Part shown: positions 23,739 through 34,613 of the stretch, in pieces
Numbering within the stretch: the first letter of the stretch is position 1
How the letters are laid out: each line of letters opens with the position of its first letter
DNA from: Laburnicola sp. R22_1
Taxonomy: Eukaryota > Ascomycota > Dothideomycetes > Pleosporales > Didymosphaeriaceae
Length of the DNA stretch: 64,000 nucleotides
Reading direction: 5' to 3'
NCBI GenBank assembly: GCA_014281115.1
Contig: JACONQ010000013.1
Span: 1,788,501 to 1,852,500 of the forward strand
Program-made: the position numbers and the translations under genes
The notes under the pieces: generated by a model
Seen by the model: the letters and a program-made list of their open reading frames with translations, nothing else
Databases searched by the model: none
What the model was told of the DNA's origin: nothing

Positions 23739-25017
23739 TCACCTCTTCTTAGTCCCCGGCCTAGGCTTGCACTCATCCCCAACGACAGGATGTAACTTTA
23801 GCATAATCTTTTGGTCGGGGCTATTGGCCGTGTATCCCTTGGACCAGTCGTAGCTAACGGCGTAGGCGAAGATGCTGCCGTCTCTATTGAAGGCGGTCGC
23901 GGTGATGGAGCCGCCGACTTCAGGATAGCCTTTGAGGCGGTGCTTTGCGTCCTTGTCCCAGAAGTGGAAGGTGCCATCTGAGCCGGCGGTGCTAAAGGTG
24001 CCGTGTTGCGGGTGGAAGGATATGGCGTTTACCGAGTAGACTTTTGCAACATCGCGGTTGCTGGGGTCTTGTTGGCGGTGACACTTGAAAGAGAAGTTCA
24101 GGCTGGGAAAGTTATTAGCGTCGTAGATTCGAGTTGGGGATACGCCCGTTGTGCTCCCGTCTCCGCTGTTGAGTGAGTACGTACCTGGTGTCCTTTTCTT
24201 CGACGTATTGAATCGCGCAGCGTCCTTCGATTGAGCCTACGGCAAAGCCAGACGCATCGGCAAAGCAGCTCACAACTCGCGTCTGCCACTTGAGCGGGCT
24301 TTGAATCGTCTTGTAGATCTTGAGGGGTTCGTTCAGGTTGATGATGTGGATGTGGCGCTCGGCGGTCGCAATGACAAGAAGCGTGTTCTTGACGTCCATG
24401 CTGTAAACGCGCTCCTGGCATTGTACCGCTCCGATCATTTTTGGACCTCCGGTGCTCGTGTCTTGTTCGGCGACATTCCAATACTTGATCGTCTTGTCCC
24501 AGGAGCCGGTGACTAGGTACTGCTGGCCGCTGATTTGACACCAGCGAATGCCCTTCACACCCTTCCGCTCCGAGTCCTGTGGTGAATGCAGCCAGGTGGC
24601 TGAGGGCTTGATCTCGGGGCCCCCGCTCACCGTCGTGAGATCCAGGTAGTAGATTGTTCCGGCGATGCCACCGGCTGCGAGTTTCGTGCCGTCCTGGATG
24701 CATGTGAGCGTCTAGCACAGGGTGACAGCATAGAAGAAACTACTTACAAGTGACCATGCCACGCAAAGCGGGTATTCCACATTCTGATCCTGCTTGCATT
24801 GGAACGCCAATTTGAGTGCGACACCGTTCTGATTGACCTCGTAAATGCGCACAGCGCCGTCCCAGGAGCTGACTGCAAGATAGTCGCCCACGGGCGAGAA
24901 ACTTATGTCTGAGATGCTGTCGTCTGGGAGGCCTTGCGCCTGGGAGATTGCGACGTCCTTGCTGGTGTCGCCCGTGGTGGACGTGGCCGCAGCCGGAGTG
25001 CTTCCGAAGAGCGCCAT
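23739..25017 (-). CDS. GLE2: RAE1/GLE2 mRNA export factor (WD40)
   Basis: Minus-strand exons 25017-24748, 24711-24185 and 24102-23739 give 386 residues. Rae1/Gle2 is a WD40 beta-propeller at the nuclear pore that binds the Nup98-type GLEBS segment and supports poly(A) RNA export. Family features are the MALFGS start with a low-complexity leader, ISFSPVGDYLAVSSWDGAVRIYE, SWDKTIKYWN, RCAIQYVEEKD, LNFSFKCHR and a C-terminal KPRPGTKKR. The length matches the family (about 350-390). Introns are GTAAGT...TAG and GTACGT...CAG. Alternatives such as Bub3 are unlikely given the SFKCHR block. Confidence 0.93.
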
Positions 25018-26205
25018 AGTTGTTTGCAGCCGGGAGCTTGTCCTGCAACGTCAATATGCGTACTGTATGTACGGCATCTGGGTCAACTCACCGGGTTACC
25101 GTTGTTCGAGCTTCGTAGTGGTATGGCCGGGAGTAGGCGCTCGCCGCAAGTGGAACGCTGTTTACTCGACTCTGTGCAAAGCTGGAGGGCGAAATGAGCA
25201 GGGTCAAAGAGCGGTTGGCACGCCACCTCTTTATGTTGTCTTCGCGGGCGCGTCAAAGAAGCTCTCTGCCAAGACGCAGCTTTCGCTGTAGGCAGCTGCA
25301 AGACACCAGCCGCGTCCTGCCTAGCGTCACCTACTCGGCAGCATACTCGGCCCGGCCCCAGAACAAAAATCTCAACGGTGTACCCACCCTTCTCCTCTCC
25401 AACACCCCTCGTTCGAAGAATCGCAGCGAAGCACACACACAGAGCGTCTCACGGCGTCTCGGCCATGCTTTGGGAGAAAGTCCCCGGACATCGGGTCTTT
25501 GTGATCCGCACCTTCAGCAACGAACCGCCATAGAAGCGCGGCCTCCCCACACTCAACAACCGCCTGCACCTATTCCCGCCTGCACTCTCTTCTTCCTTGC
25601 GTCTTGAGGCTCGGGTGGAAGAGCTGGCATCTGGACGACGACATGAGTCCGCCGGTTTCCGAAGCACGTCGCTGATGGCGTAAGAGGCTGGGAGGAGGGA
25701 TGGGTGCCTGAAGGCGCGTTGGTGGCCTGGAGGGTTTTCTCGTCCAGTTTATGGCTATGCGATTGCCTGCCGGCTTCTCCAACCACGTGGGGCTGCTGGC
25801 GGGTAACTCAATGGGGCTTATTCTCGACGCGAGGGGCGTTCACACTCTCCACTCCGGATCTGAGGACAGTTCGGCTGCTCCGTGCTTGGTCGAACAAGCC
25901 AGATTCATTATGCCATGTTCAGGTGATGAGATCAAGGAAATAGAGTCAAGCACTGAGGCTGCCTGAATCCCAACGGGTAGGGCGGCCACTGGCGAGCATT
26001 TCTACGACGGTATCTGATGAACATTATGGCTTTGGATAGTTTGAAGGTTGCATGAATCTGTGTGAATGCATCTGCCTGACTTCCGTTTGATGCTTTTGGT
26101 CTGCCGTGGGTTGGTATCATACCTACCCCTACTACTGGCAGGTACTTGCGTCTGCATTCGATGTGTAATCTTCTATGGACTATATTCGGTGGCGCTCGAT
26201 GCATT
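25018..26205. other. Intergenic region upstream of RAE1, downstream of GUK1
   Basis: About 1.2 kb of normal-composition DNA. Short ORFs exist on both strands, but none has a recognisable domain, a good start context or gene-like splice signals. Confidence 0.5.
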
Positions 26206-26874
26206 TCAAGCATCTGCACCCACGATGAACTCCTTGACCTCCCTATAGGTCTTGTCCAGATCGTCGTTCACTATGATCTTCTTGTGAGGAGCATCCGGGC
26301 TCCGTGCGAAGTCCATCTCTGCCTCAGCCTGCTTCAGCCTCTTCAGGATGGCCTCTTCCTTATCCGTTCCCCTTGCCCGTAGCCTCTCCTCCAGCACCTC
26401 TATAGACGGCGGCGAAAGGAAGAGGAACCGTGGACGCGGGAAACTGGCGTGGTTCGCTACTTGCTTGACACCCTGCGATATATTAGCAAACCCATGGCAC
26501 ACTCCCGTTGACTGGAAAATACATACCTCCATTTCAATGTCCAATATACAAACCCTGCCCTTCTCTGCAATGTCCTCGACTGCCTTGATACTTGTTCCGT
26601 AGTGATTTCCGCTAAACTGTGCATGCTCAATGAAGCCCTTTTGCTCGACCAAACTCAAGAACTCCTCCTTGGTCACGAAATGGTACTCGCGGCCATTCTC
26701 CTCGCCCGCGCGCGGCGAACGTGTCGTGTGCGACACACTGAAGCCGAACTTGTCGGGGTACTCATCGAAGAGACGCTTCAGAATGGTAGATTTGCCAGCG
26801 CCAGAGGGTCCGCTGATGACGATGGGCCGGTGCGAGGAGATGGCGGAGGTGTTCATAGGCGCAGTGGGTGCCAT
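26206..26874 (-). CDS. GUK1: Guanylate kinase
   Basis: Exons 26874-26527 and 26472-26206 give 204 residues. It phosphorylates GMP to GDP with ATP. Motifs: P-loop [35 protein letters not shown] (GMP-binding Arg/Tyr/Ser); [38 protein letters not shown]. The 54 bp intron (26473-26526) is a multiple of three without a stop, so unspliced reading would falsely insert 18 residues. The frame is open upstream to an ATG at 27087, adding 71 Arg/Ser/Thr-rich residues that could be a mitochondrial presequence. I chose 26874 because of its good context (GCCATGG) and the normal family length. Confidence 0.93.
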   Translation of the reverse strand: MAPTAPMNTSAISSHRPIVISGPSGAGKSTILKRLFDEYPDKFGFSVSHTTRSPRAGEENGREYHFVTKEEFLSLVEQKGFIEHAQFSGNHYGTSIKAVEDIAEKGRVCILDIEMEVCIFQSTGVCHGFANISQGVKQVANHASFPRPRFLFLSPPSIEVLEERLRARGTDKEEAILKRLKQAEAEMDFARSPDAPHKKIIVNDDLDKTYREVKEFIVGADA

Positions 26875-27410
26875 GGCGGGGGACAGGGTGGAAAATGGGT
26901 GCGTGGTGTGTCGTCTGGGGCAGCTCGGGGGGGATGGTTGCTCGTAGCAGCGGACGGGTGCAGACAAGGGGCTATGAGTCGTAGAGAGGTGGTGACTGCT
27001 AGCTGTACGCGCCGTGAGGGTAAGCGGCAGCCGAAGGTAGCCGCGTGAAGTAGCTCTCGCAGTGCGGGACAGAAATATTAATGGCATGAGGAGAGCATTT
27101 GAGTGCTGGTTCTGGAATCTGTTTTATGGGGTGTTGCGCTATGATTGGCGGCCAAGGCAGAGGTTGCATGCCGTTTGGTGTGTTTGCAGCAAATGGCGGG
27201 GCACGGCGACGAAGAAGTGGGCTGGTGACAGCGCGTTTTCGCGTGCGAGTCGACGTTTGCTTGAGCTCCAACTGCAGTTCCCTTCGCAACACCGCGCATG
27301 GCGCCATAGCAACCTAATTCATCCCCCCCGTTGCTGCGTCTGCTAGCAGGGTCGTCTCCGGTTGCCACTCCAGCTCCCGCCGCCATTGAACGGCAATCTG
27401 CACACCAAGG
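26875..27410. promoter_or_regulatory. Divergent promoter GUK1 / SKI8
   Basis: About 540 bp separate the two start codons, which point away from each other. A CCAAT box in reverse orientation (ATTGG, 27144-27148) lies in the middle. The left part may be transcribed as the GUK1 leader or encode its N-terminal extension. Confidence 0.5.
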
Positions 27411-28630
27411 ATGGTACCTATGCCACCTTCACCCGCGCGCTGTCAATTCTTCTGCTAATGAGGCCCACAGTCTAAACAATACCTCACCCTCCACACGCTC
27501 TCCGACGCCCACCCGTCAGATGTCTTCGCCCTCGCGGCCACGCCGAAATCTATCCTCTCGGCCAGCGGCTCGTCCTCCATCCAGATCCACGACACGCTGC
27601 AACCTGACTTTCCGCTCGTGCAGTCCCTCGAAGGCGTACATCCACTAGGTATTCACCATCTTGCCTCGGCGAAAGAAGCACGCCGCGCCGCAAGTGCAGG
27701 CTTTGAAGGCACGGTCAAGATATGGAGTGAAGGTGAGGATGGAGTATGGAAAGCCGACGGCGAGCTCACTGGTAGGTACACCTGTGCCTATTTCTACATA
27801 CCTGGTTGTGTTTGGGCAGCAGCAGAGCAAAGCTGACGCATGTCAGATCAGATGAAGCCAGGTGACGTCTGGGCCATTGCCCTCAGCGCAGACGGCAGAT
27901 ATCTCGCGAGCAGTAGCATAAACGGTAAAGTCAACGTGTGGAGCTTGAACGAAGAAGGCAAGCCAAAGATCCGAGAATACGAAACCAAAGGCAGCTTCGG
28001 CATGTGTGTTGACTTGGTAAGTTCCATGCGCGCTTCTTTTGCGGAACACGGTGCTGATTGCATCACCAGAGCCAGGATGGACAATTCACGGCCTCGGGAC
28101 ACGAAAACGGATCCATCTACGTCTTCGACAATAACACCGGACGCCTGGCACACTCTCTCGCTGGCCTCGTCCACCCAGTGCGCAGCGTCGTCTTCTCACC
28201 AGGATCTAAACTCCTCGCTGCAGCCGGCGATTCGCGCATCATTGCACTCTACGACGTTAAATCTGGCGAGCAGGTGGCGAATTTTACCGGCCACGGTGGC
28301 TGGGTTTTGACCCTGGACTGGAGCAACACGGGAGAATACCTACTCTCAGGGTATGCCATAATCCCTTCACCGCTGCATAATATTTACCCAACAATTGCTA
28401 CAAACTCTCCCCGCACCTCATCATATATTCATCTGCTAATTCCCCCCAGATCCCACGACTCTAAAGCTAAGATCTGGCGCATCGAGACCCGGTCTTGTGT
28501 TGCTACGCACTCACATGGAGATAGGCCCCTGTGGACGGCGAAATGGCTGCCAAAGAACACGCGGAGTGAGATGTTTGCTCTGGGTGGTGGGAATAATGCG
28601 ATGAGCTTCTATCGGGAGGCAGCGGGATGA
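27411..28630 (+). CDS. SKI8: SKI8/WDR61-like WD40 protein (Ski complex)
   Basis: Exons 27411-27413, 27471-27771, 27847-28016, 28070-28350 and 28450-28630 give 311 residues. Ski8 is the WD40 subunit of the cytoplasmic Ski complex, which feeds mRNA to the exosome; in several fungi it also acts in meiotic recombination (Rec14). Evidence: MSKQYLTLHTLSDAHPSDVFAL, repeated WD-like blades (GTVKIWS, GKVNVWSL, GSIYVFD, AKIWRIE) and the C-terminal ALGGGNNAMSFYREA typical of this family. The first coding exon is just the ATG, followed by GTACCT and a TGCTAATGA branch site. The start is set by the need to join a Met to TCTAAACAA. Confidence 0.9.
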
Positions 28631-29956
28631 AGGGTCGATGCATTGTTACCGTGATGACATGAGACATATTCCCTGGGAAAGTCTGGTGATAAAGAAGCCC
28701 ACGTTATTCGCAGCCGGTAATCAGCACTGTTCTATCAGTTCGACGGCGGAAGAGTGGACGGACTCGATTCAAGTTGCTCGCTTTCTCACCAAGGCGGATC
28801 GTGTGAACAAGCACGTCCTGGGCATGATATTGACGACAAAATCCCACTAGACCTGCCACAACACGTATCTAGGGTCTGAGAAGTAATACAAACTTAGTCG
28901 GCACGTCGAGAGTCTTCACGATGTGTATCATCCGAGATTGGATGAGAGGGAATCCAATGGTCTCTACAGCAACGTATACGTTACTATCTATTGGCTGGAA
29001 CAGGATCATATCTTTTATTTGGGATATGAGAAGACATACAACCCCACATTATCATTGAAGAAAGCAAAGCCAGAGAGGCCAGGCGGTCGCTCAGCTCAAC
29101 CACCCACTGCCAAGAAAGTAGCGCGCCAAGTCCCGTCCGAAATTCTCTCCATCTTCCACACGGCCGCCCTCTTTCCTTTCACTATACATACATATACACG
29201 GTCTTGACGCATCATCTTAGTTTGGTTCCTTTTTCTTCGTGGAACCTTGCTTTTCTCGCCGATGGACCTAGATGGATTCGAAAGAAGGGCTGTTCTAATC
29301 CTGGGGTTCGACTTCGCTGGCTTTTTACGTTTGTAGAAGCTGGTCTGGGAGCTTTGGGTTCGCTTTAGGCCTACATATGATACTTGCTGGCGCTGTTTTT
29401 ACATATATATCTATCGTTTTTGTTCAGTTGATGGTTTTTGTTGCTGCAGGTGGTGTGGCTGAGGGCGTACGGTATTGCCAACCATACCAGCGCACACACT
29501 AAGGGCTGAATGTGCCCACGGTGAGGTCATTGTTGATCTTGCCATGGCTTCCGGTGTGCTGTGGCGTCTTGTCTCTGGCCAGTCTTGAACGGAGGCCAAC
29601 ATTATTACATGGCTATGGCTAGCTTGGTCTTAGCGCCGCGTCCACGCTTCGACGTTCAGGGCCATCGTCGTTGTCGAGACCGGCGTCGGCCTATCTACCC
29701 GTACCCGGCCGAGGGACACAGGCGACAGCAGGCAACAGACGACAAGAAAACATGGCGTCGGGGTGCCCGGGCGGAGCAATTGGGTGGTACTGCATGATGG
29801 GTTCCTACAGCAGACAGCAGACAGACAGCAGCGTGTCGACGGAACTTGCACTGCGTTCCGGCGAGACTTCATCTTGTTGTGTTGTGGCATGGACGGCACT
29901 TGCCAGTGGCCCCGAACGGCGAAAACTACCTACAAGCACCGTGGTCGGTCCGCCTG
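28631..29956. other. Intergenic region SKI8 to MITE
   Basis: It holds the SKI8 3' flank and about 1.2 kb without a supported gene. Short CAGACAG-type repeats occur near 29,810. Confidence 0.5.
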
Positions 29957-30342
29957 GGAGAGACTGCATGGCACGCATTAATCTGCTGCGCGGCACGTAT
30001 CCCTAACTATATACAGCTAGGGCTTAGAAAATAGCTTACTTACCTAAATTTGTATATATAATATATATTTAAAATCTATTTTTAATTACTTACTAGGTGT
30101 ATATACTGCCTTTTAGTATTATTACTATATAGTTCTGTTCTTAGTATGTATTTTAATACTACCTATTATTATTAGTAGTAGTAATAGCAACACTATATAA
30201 TTATATAAAATAAAATAACTGAATAATAATAATATTATTTTACGTACAAATTTTACCTAGCAGGGTATCTCTAAGATCTAGCTGTATATAGTTAGGAATG
30301 CGTGCTGCGCAGCAGATTGATGCGTGCCATGCAGTCTCGCCC
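29957..30342. mobile_element. MULE-like MITE with long inverted repeats and 9 bp target duplication
   Basis: A 386 bp element. The left arm (29957 to about 30028) and right arm (about 30270-30342) are inverted copies of about 70 bp, sharing GAGACTGCATGGCACGCAT and CTAACTATATACAGCTAG. A perfect 9 bp direct repeat GTCCGCCTG flanks it (29948-29956, 30343-30351). Nine-base duplications with long terminal repeats are typical of Mutator-like elements. The interior is A/T-rich and non-coding, and differences between arms are mostly C/T or G/A. Confidence 0.85.
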
Positions 30343-30983
30343 GTCCGCCTGCACGCAGCTGAAAGGTTTCCCCTCAGCTGTGGTTCCGAGCAGAACCTGG
30401 CCGGCGGTAGCGCGCGCCCCAAGGCACCTCTGTACGAAGCCACATGTTACACGACCGGTTGGGGAGCTTTTCGTTGGCATCACACCACACACCCCGAAGT
30501 GCTAGCATCAGTCCATCCGTCTGATAAAGTTCGTGGTTTGCCCATGTAGGGTGCTGCTGGACATACGCCCCGACGATCCCTAAAAGGTACCGCGCACTCC
30601 AACAAATCTAACCTCTGAAACGGTATCGCGCATCCGCTCGGGTCCATGCCAACTCTCCTTCCGCTGCCTACATCGCGCTATTGGGCACGCGTCCCACAGC
30701 CGCAGCACGGCTGACATTTGGCGTCGTCCCAAGGGCCACCGCATTGCACAACCGTCAGCTTTCGATGATCCGTTCGGATGCCCCACGAATGACAGGGCAT
30801 CCCGAGCACGAGCCAGTCTATGCTTGCACCCCGTTCCCTGATTACCTATCTCAGCCCTGCAAGAATCCTCCCGCAGCTACTGCCGTGATTCTCGAGCCAG
30901 CTTCAACTGCTGCCCTTGCCCCTTTCTTTCGGCCACCATTACATCCCTCTTATTCCATGTATGTACCACCCTGGGGAGTATGA
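30343..30983. other. Upstream region of the Kelch gene
   Basis: Normal-composition DNA between the MITE and the Kelch gene start. No gene or strong motif is seen. Confidence 0.5.
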
Positions 30984-33717
30984 ATGCCAGCCATGGCATC
31001 AATACGGCTCACCCTGCTTGCCGGACTGCTATTTGCGTCTCGGTCGCTGCAAGCAAAGGATCCGATCCGAGACTTTTGTAGACGGTGGGGTCACCAAACC
31101 GCCCAAGTCAACGGAAAGCTTTACATAGACGGAGGGCTGGTCACATGGAATCCCATGCCCAGCAATCCGCTCAACTATACCAGTACAGTAGTCCAGATTT
31201 CGCCTGAGACAATTGCTAACGCGCGATGTACAGACACATGGCTTCCCTACAGCGACCTCAATTCAACCACCCAAAAAGGGATGCCCGACCAGTACGCAAA
31301 CCTCACAAAGAACTCAACAGTCCCGAGCGTGTCGGGGGGTGTGCTATGGGCGGATGAGGTCAACCAATGCTTTTACCAATTTGGTGGGGAGTTCCAGAGC
31401 CATCCCGCCGATTTCAGCTTCTGGACGTACGATGCTTTTTTGAACCAGTGTATGTTTTCTTTGCCTGGCTGAGACACACCCAGAGCACCTTGGCCCGCTT
31501 TCTGAACTAAGCTGACTTCATGGCTGCCTATGCAGGGAACGAAACTGATCCTGAGAGCAACGTGGAGTCACTGCAACGCGTGGCGTATGGTGCTGGGACA
31601 CAAACCGAGGACCTGGGAATGGGCTATTACTTCGGAGGATACATGAACAACCGTACTTCTCCCAAATGGAGGGGACCGCCCCTCGCCACGAGTAATCTGA
31701 TATCCTACGACTTCAGTGCCGGTGTGTTGGCAAACAACAGTGGGCCGCCAGACAACATTGGAAGAGCTGAAGGGCAGATGGTTTATCTTCCTGCATCTGA
31801 CGGAGGGCTTCTTGTATACTTCGGTGGTGTCGAAGATCCAAACAATAATGGAAGCTTTGTCGCGGTATGTCATGTGCGCGTTCTTGGGAACCATTCGTAC
31901 TAATTGGGAGTTTCAGGCCAACATGAGCGTAAGATGTCACCCCTCAGCGCATCCTAAAACATGATCTCATCATTTGTAGACAATCCATATATACGACATA
32001 GCCTCGAACAAATGGTACACCCAAAGAGCAGACGGAGATGTCCCAGGGACGAGACGACAGTTCTGCGCTGGCGCAACTTGGGCAGATGACCAGTCATCAT
32101 ACAACATGTGAGTCGGCAACCCTTGGACAACATTAACAATCTGTCTAACCGAAAAAGTTATTTATACGGAGGATATGGCATCGCGGGCGCGGATGGCTAT
32201 GACGATGTTTACGTCCTTTCGCTCCCGTCATTTACCTGGATCAACCTCTTCACTGCAGAAAACAATACTCAGTCTTTCCCGCATGGCGGTTGTTCTGCCA
32301 ACGTGATCAGCGGCAATCAAATGCTCATCATTGGGGGATGGTTCACGAATTCGTCTTTTACCGATTGCGATACTCCGGAGTCTCAAGGGCAACACAACAG
32401 TAAGCAGGACAGAAGTGAAAACACCAAGTAGGCGCGCGCTGATGGTCCTCCTTTATCAGTGAACCTCGGATACAACGGGGAGAACAACGCTCTTTGGGAC
32501 AAGTACAACCCAACGGCTACTAAGTACTTTGTGCCTACACCTATCATTTCTGTTATTGGTGGAGGGTGAGTGCGCTTCGCAGGTGTAGTGTTCACCGCAA
32601 CTCGTTGCTGACAGGCTTTAGGCCCACAGGAGGAGCAACCTTGACAAAGCCTTCAGATTGGGATAATGGTGATCTCGGGGTTTACTTCACTCGACGAGCT
32701 TCATTCTCTGCTAGAGCAGCAACGCGGGCGATCCCAAGTAATACAGAAGATCCTTCAAGTACTGCTACACCGAAGAAGACGAACATAGGTGCTATTGCTG
32801 GGGGCGTTGCAGGAGGCCTCGCTGCACTCATCCTAATCCTTTTACTTGTCCTGTTGTGTCTTCATCGCCGGAAGAAGGCTCTGAAGACAAACGGGGAAAA
32901 GAGTAACACCGCATCGCGACCTCCCCCTGTCGAACTAGCAGCCAACTCACCAATCCAAGAAATGCCGTCCACTAGGGCGCCCAAATATATGAGCCTGCGA
33001 CAACAGCCCGACATGGGCGCGCATCCAGCATATTCCGGGACCAACTCAATACACTCGCGCTCGCCAAGTGACGATCACACGAACTCGATCTCTCCATACC
33101 AGCCACAGCCGTTCCCACCCGCTTCTCCCGCGTCGACACCAACCTACCCTTCGCCATATAATAACGAATACCCGCTTCCAAACTACGCTCATCAAGATCA
33201 ATATGCTACATATAGCCATAATCCGCATACTTACGATACCCCAAATTATGATCATGATATTTTCCCGCCCCCGTCAGCCGCCGCACTGCAACGCGAATAC
33301 CCGTCGTACCCGACACCGACATCGCCCACACACCCTCTCGTTTTCACACCAACAAGCCAACACCAACGAGTTTACTACCCGCCGCCTCCAGACCCGTCAA
33401 TACGCCCCCCTTCGCAACAAACGCAGCCTTCACCCTCCGATCGAATGACTAGCGCAGACGGAACGCAATTCGATGGCGATGACGGGGCTTCGAGATTGCC
33501 ACCGAGCACGACGCAGACGCCTGCGCAGTTCTACGCGCAGCCAGTGCCAGTGCGAGGGCCGGACATTATAAGCGGCGATGGTGGGGGTTTTGCTCCGGGG
33601 GCGTACATGCATGGGAACGAGAACGGGGGTATGCGTGATAGCAATGGGAGTGTGCGGAGTGCGGACAGTCGAAAAAGGCCGGTTCGGGGCCGGTTCGTGG
33701 AGGGTGATGGCATGTGA
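30984..33717 (+). CDS. Kelch-repeat single-pass membrane protein
   Basis: Seven exons (30984-31449, 31536-31864, 31917-31928, 31980-32107, 32158-32399, 32460-32565, 32622-33717) give 792 residues. A signal peptide (MASIRLTLLAGLLFASRSLQA; start at Met1 or Met4) precedes a Kelch-type beta-propeller ectodomain with repeated GG motifs (LYIDGGL, YYFGGYM, LVYFGGVED, NIYLYGGYG, MLIIGGWF) and several N-glycosylation sites. A Gly/Ala/Leu-rich transmembrane helix follows at about 483-507, then a basic HRRKK stop-transfer. The tail of about 285 residues is Pro/Ser/Tyr-rich. It is probably a plasma-membrane protein with an extracellular propeller. The ligand is unknown. Exon 3 is a 12 bp microexon. Confidence 0.85.
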
Positions 33718-34613
33718 GAGGTGGATTTGACGACATGTATCCGTTCGATATGGGGCGATGTTGGTTTGATACATCACGTTGAGCAGTTGTGGTGGGATGG
33801 TGGTTGAGGTTTACATTTGGAATAGGTAACGGCGTACGGTTGGCTTGCAGGATGGGTTCGGGCTAGGGCCAGCATGAATTGGGATTTTTGGGCGAGTAAG
33901 GGTACTGCATTCTATGGCGCAAGCAACGGTGTTTGGGGGACACGGCAAGGCTAGAAATGGGTGCTGGGTATAGGGCTTCGAAACCGGTGCAAGGGATATT
34001 TGCTCCGCTGCTGTGTGTCTTACTGTAGCAACTAGTTGCATGCTTAATTGAGTGGGCAATGGCCGATGGAAGACACGAGAGGATCTAGGCTTGTTCCTAT
34101 GACAGCGTAAGTGGCATGCCCATGCCCAGTCTCCCGTCTCGCGGTCTCGCGGTGTCGCGGTGGTCCGCTTTTCAGCGCAGCACCCCGATGCGGTTAGCGC
34201 CCAAGCTAGCTCGGCTCGAGTGGACTAACGACGACAACGCGACACTGGACCTGGAGAGCGCTCCCCACGCCATCCTCGTCGCAGCTTGGAACACCCGCAA
34301 ACTTTCGGCACCGCTGCTGGACTGTCCTGTGGCTTTGCCATTGCTTTACTGAACGGCAAGTACTTCCCTCCCCCTGCTGCGTGATTTCGCGCCGCCCGCA
34401 CCAGTCGCCGCCGCACCGCCTGCCCCACCATCGTCTCTGCACCGCTTCAAGGCGCTGAACACGCCGCCCTCACCCCCACCCGCGCGTCTCCCTGATCCTT
34501 TAACTTTAGCTGCGAACGCGTACATCAGCATAGCAAGCCCCAGAGAGAGAGGGAGATAGAGAGAGGACACCACCTGGCGAGCTGTCTGGGAGCTTGTCCC
34601 GCGCGCAGCCAAC
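33718..34613. other. Intergenic region Kelch gene / XPO1
   Basis: It holds the XPO1 promoter and leader, with a GA-rich tract at about 34,541-34,566 shortly before the start codon. No gene is supported. Confidence 0.5.

Noticed and set aside
23450..23782. 110-residue minus-strand ORF near the RAE1 3' end
   Set aside because: It overlaps the RAE1 terminal exon out of frame and has no recognisable domain.
25704..25966. Two overlapping ORFs of about 75 residues between RAE1 and GUK1
   Set aside because: No domain, no splice support, overlapping frames. Treated as chance.
26875..27087. GUK1 start at the far upstream ATG (27087)
   Set aside because: It would add 71 low-complexity Arg/Ser residues. 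The ATG at 26874 has better context and gives the usual family length. A mitochondrial isoform cannot be excluded.
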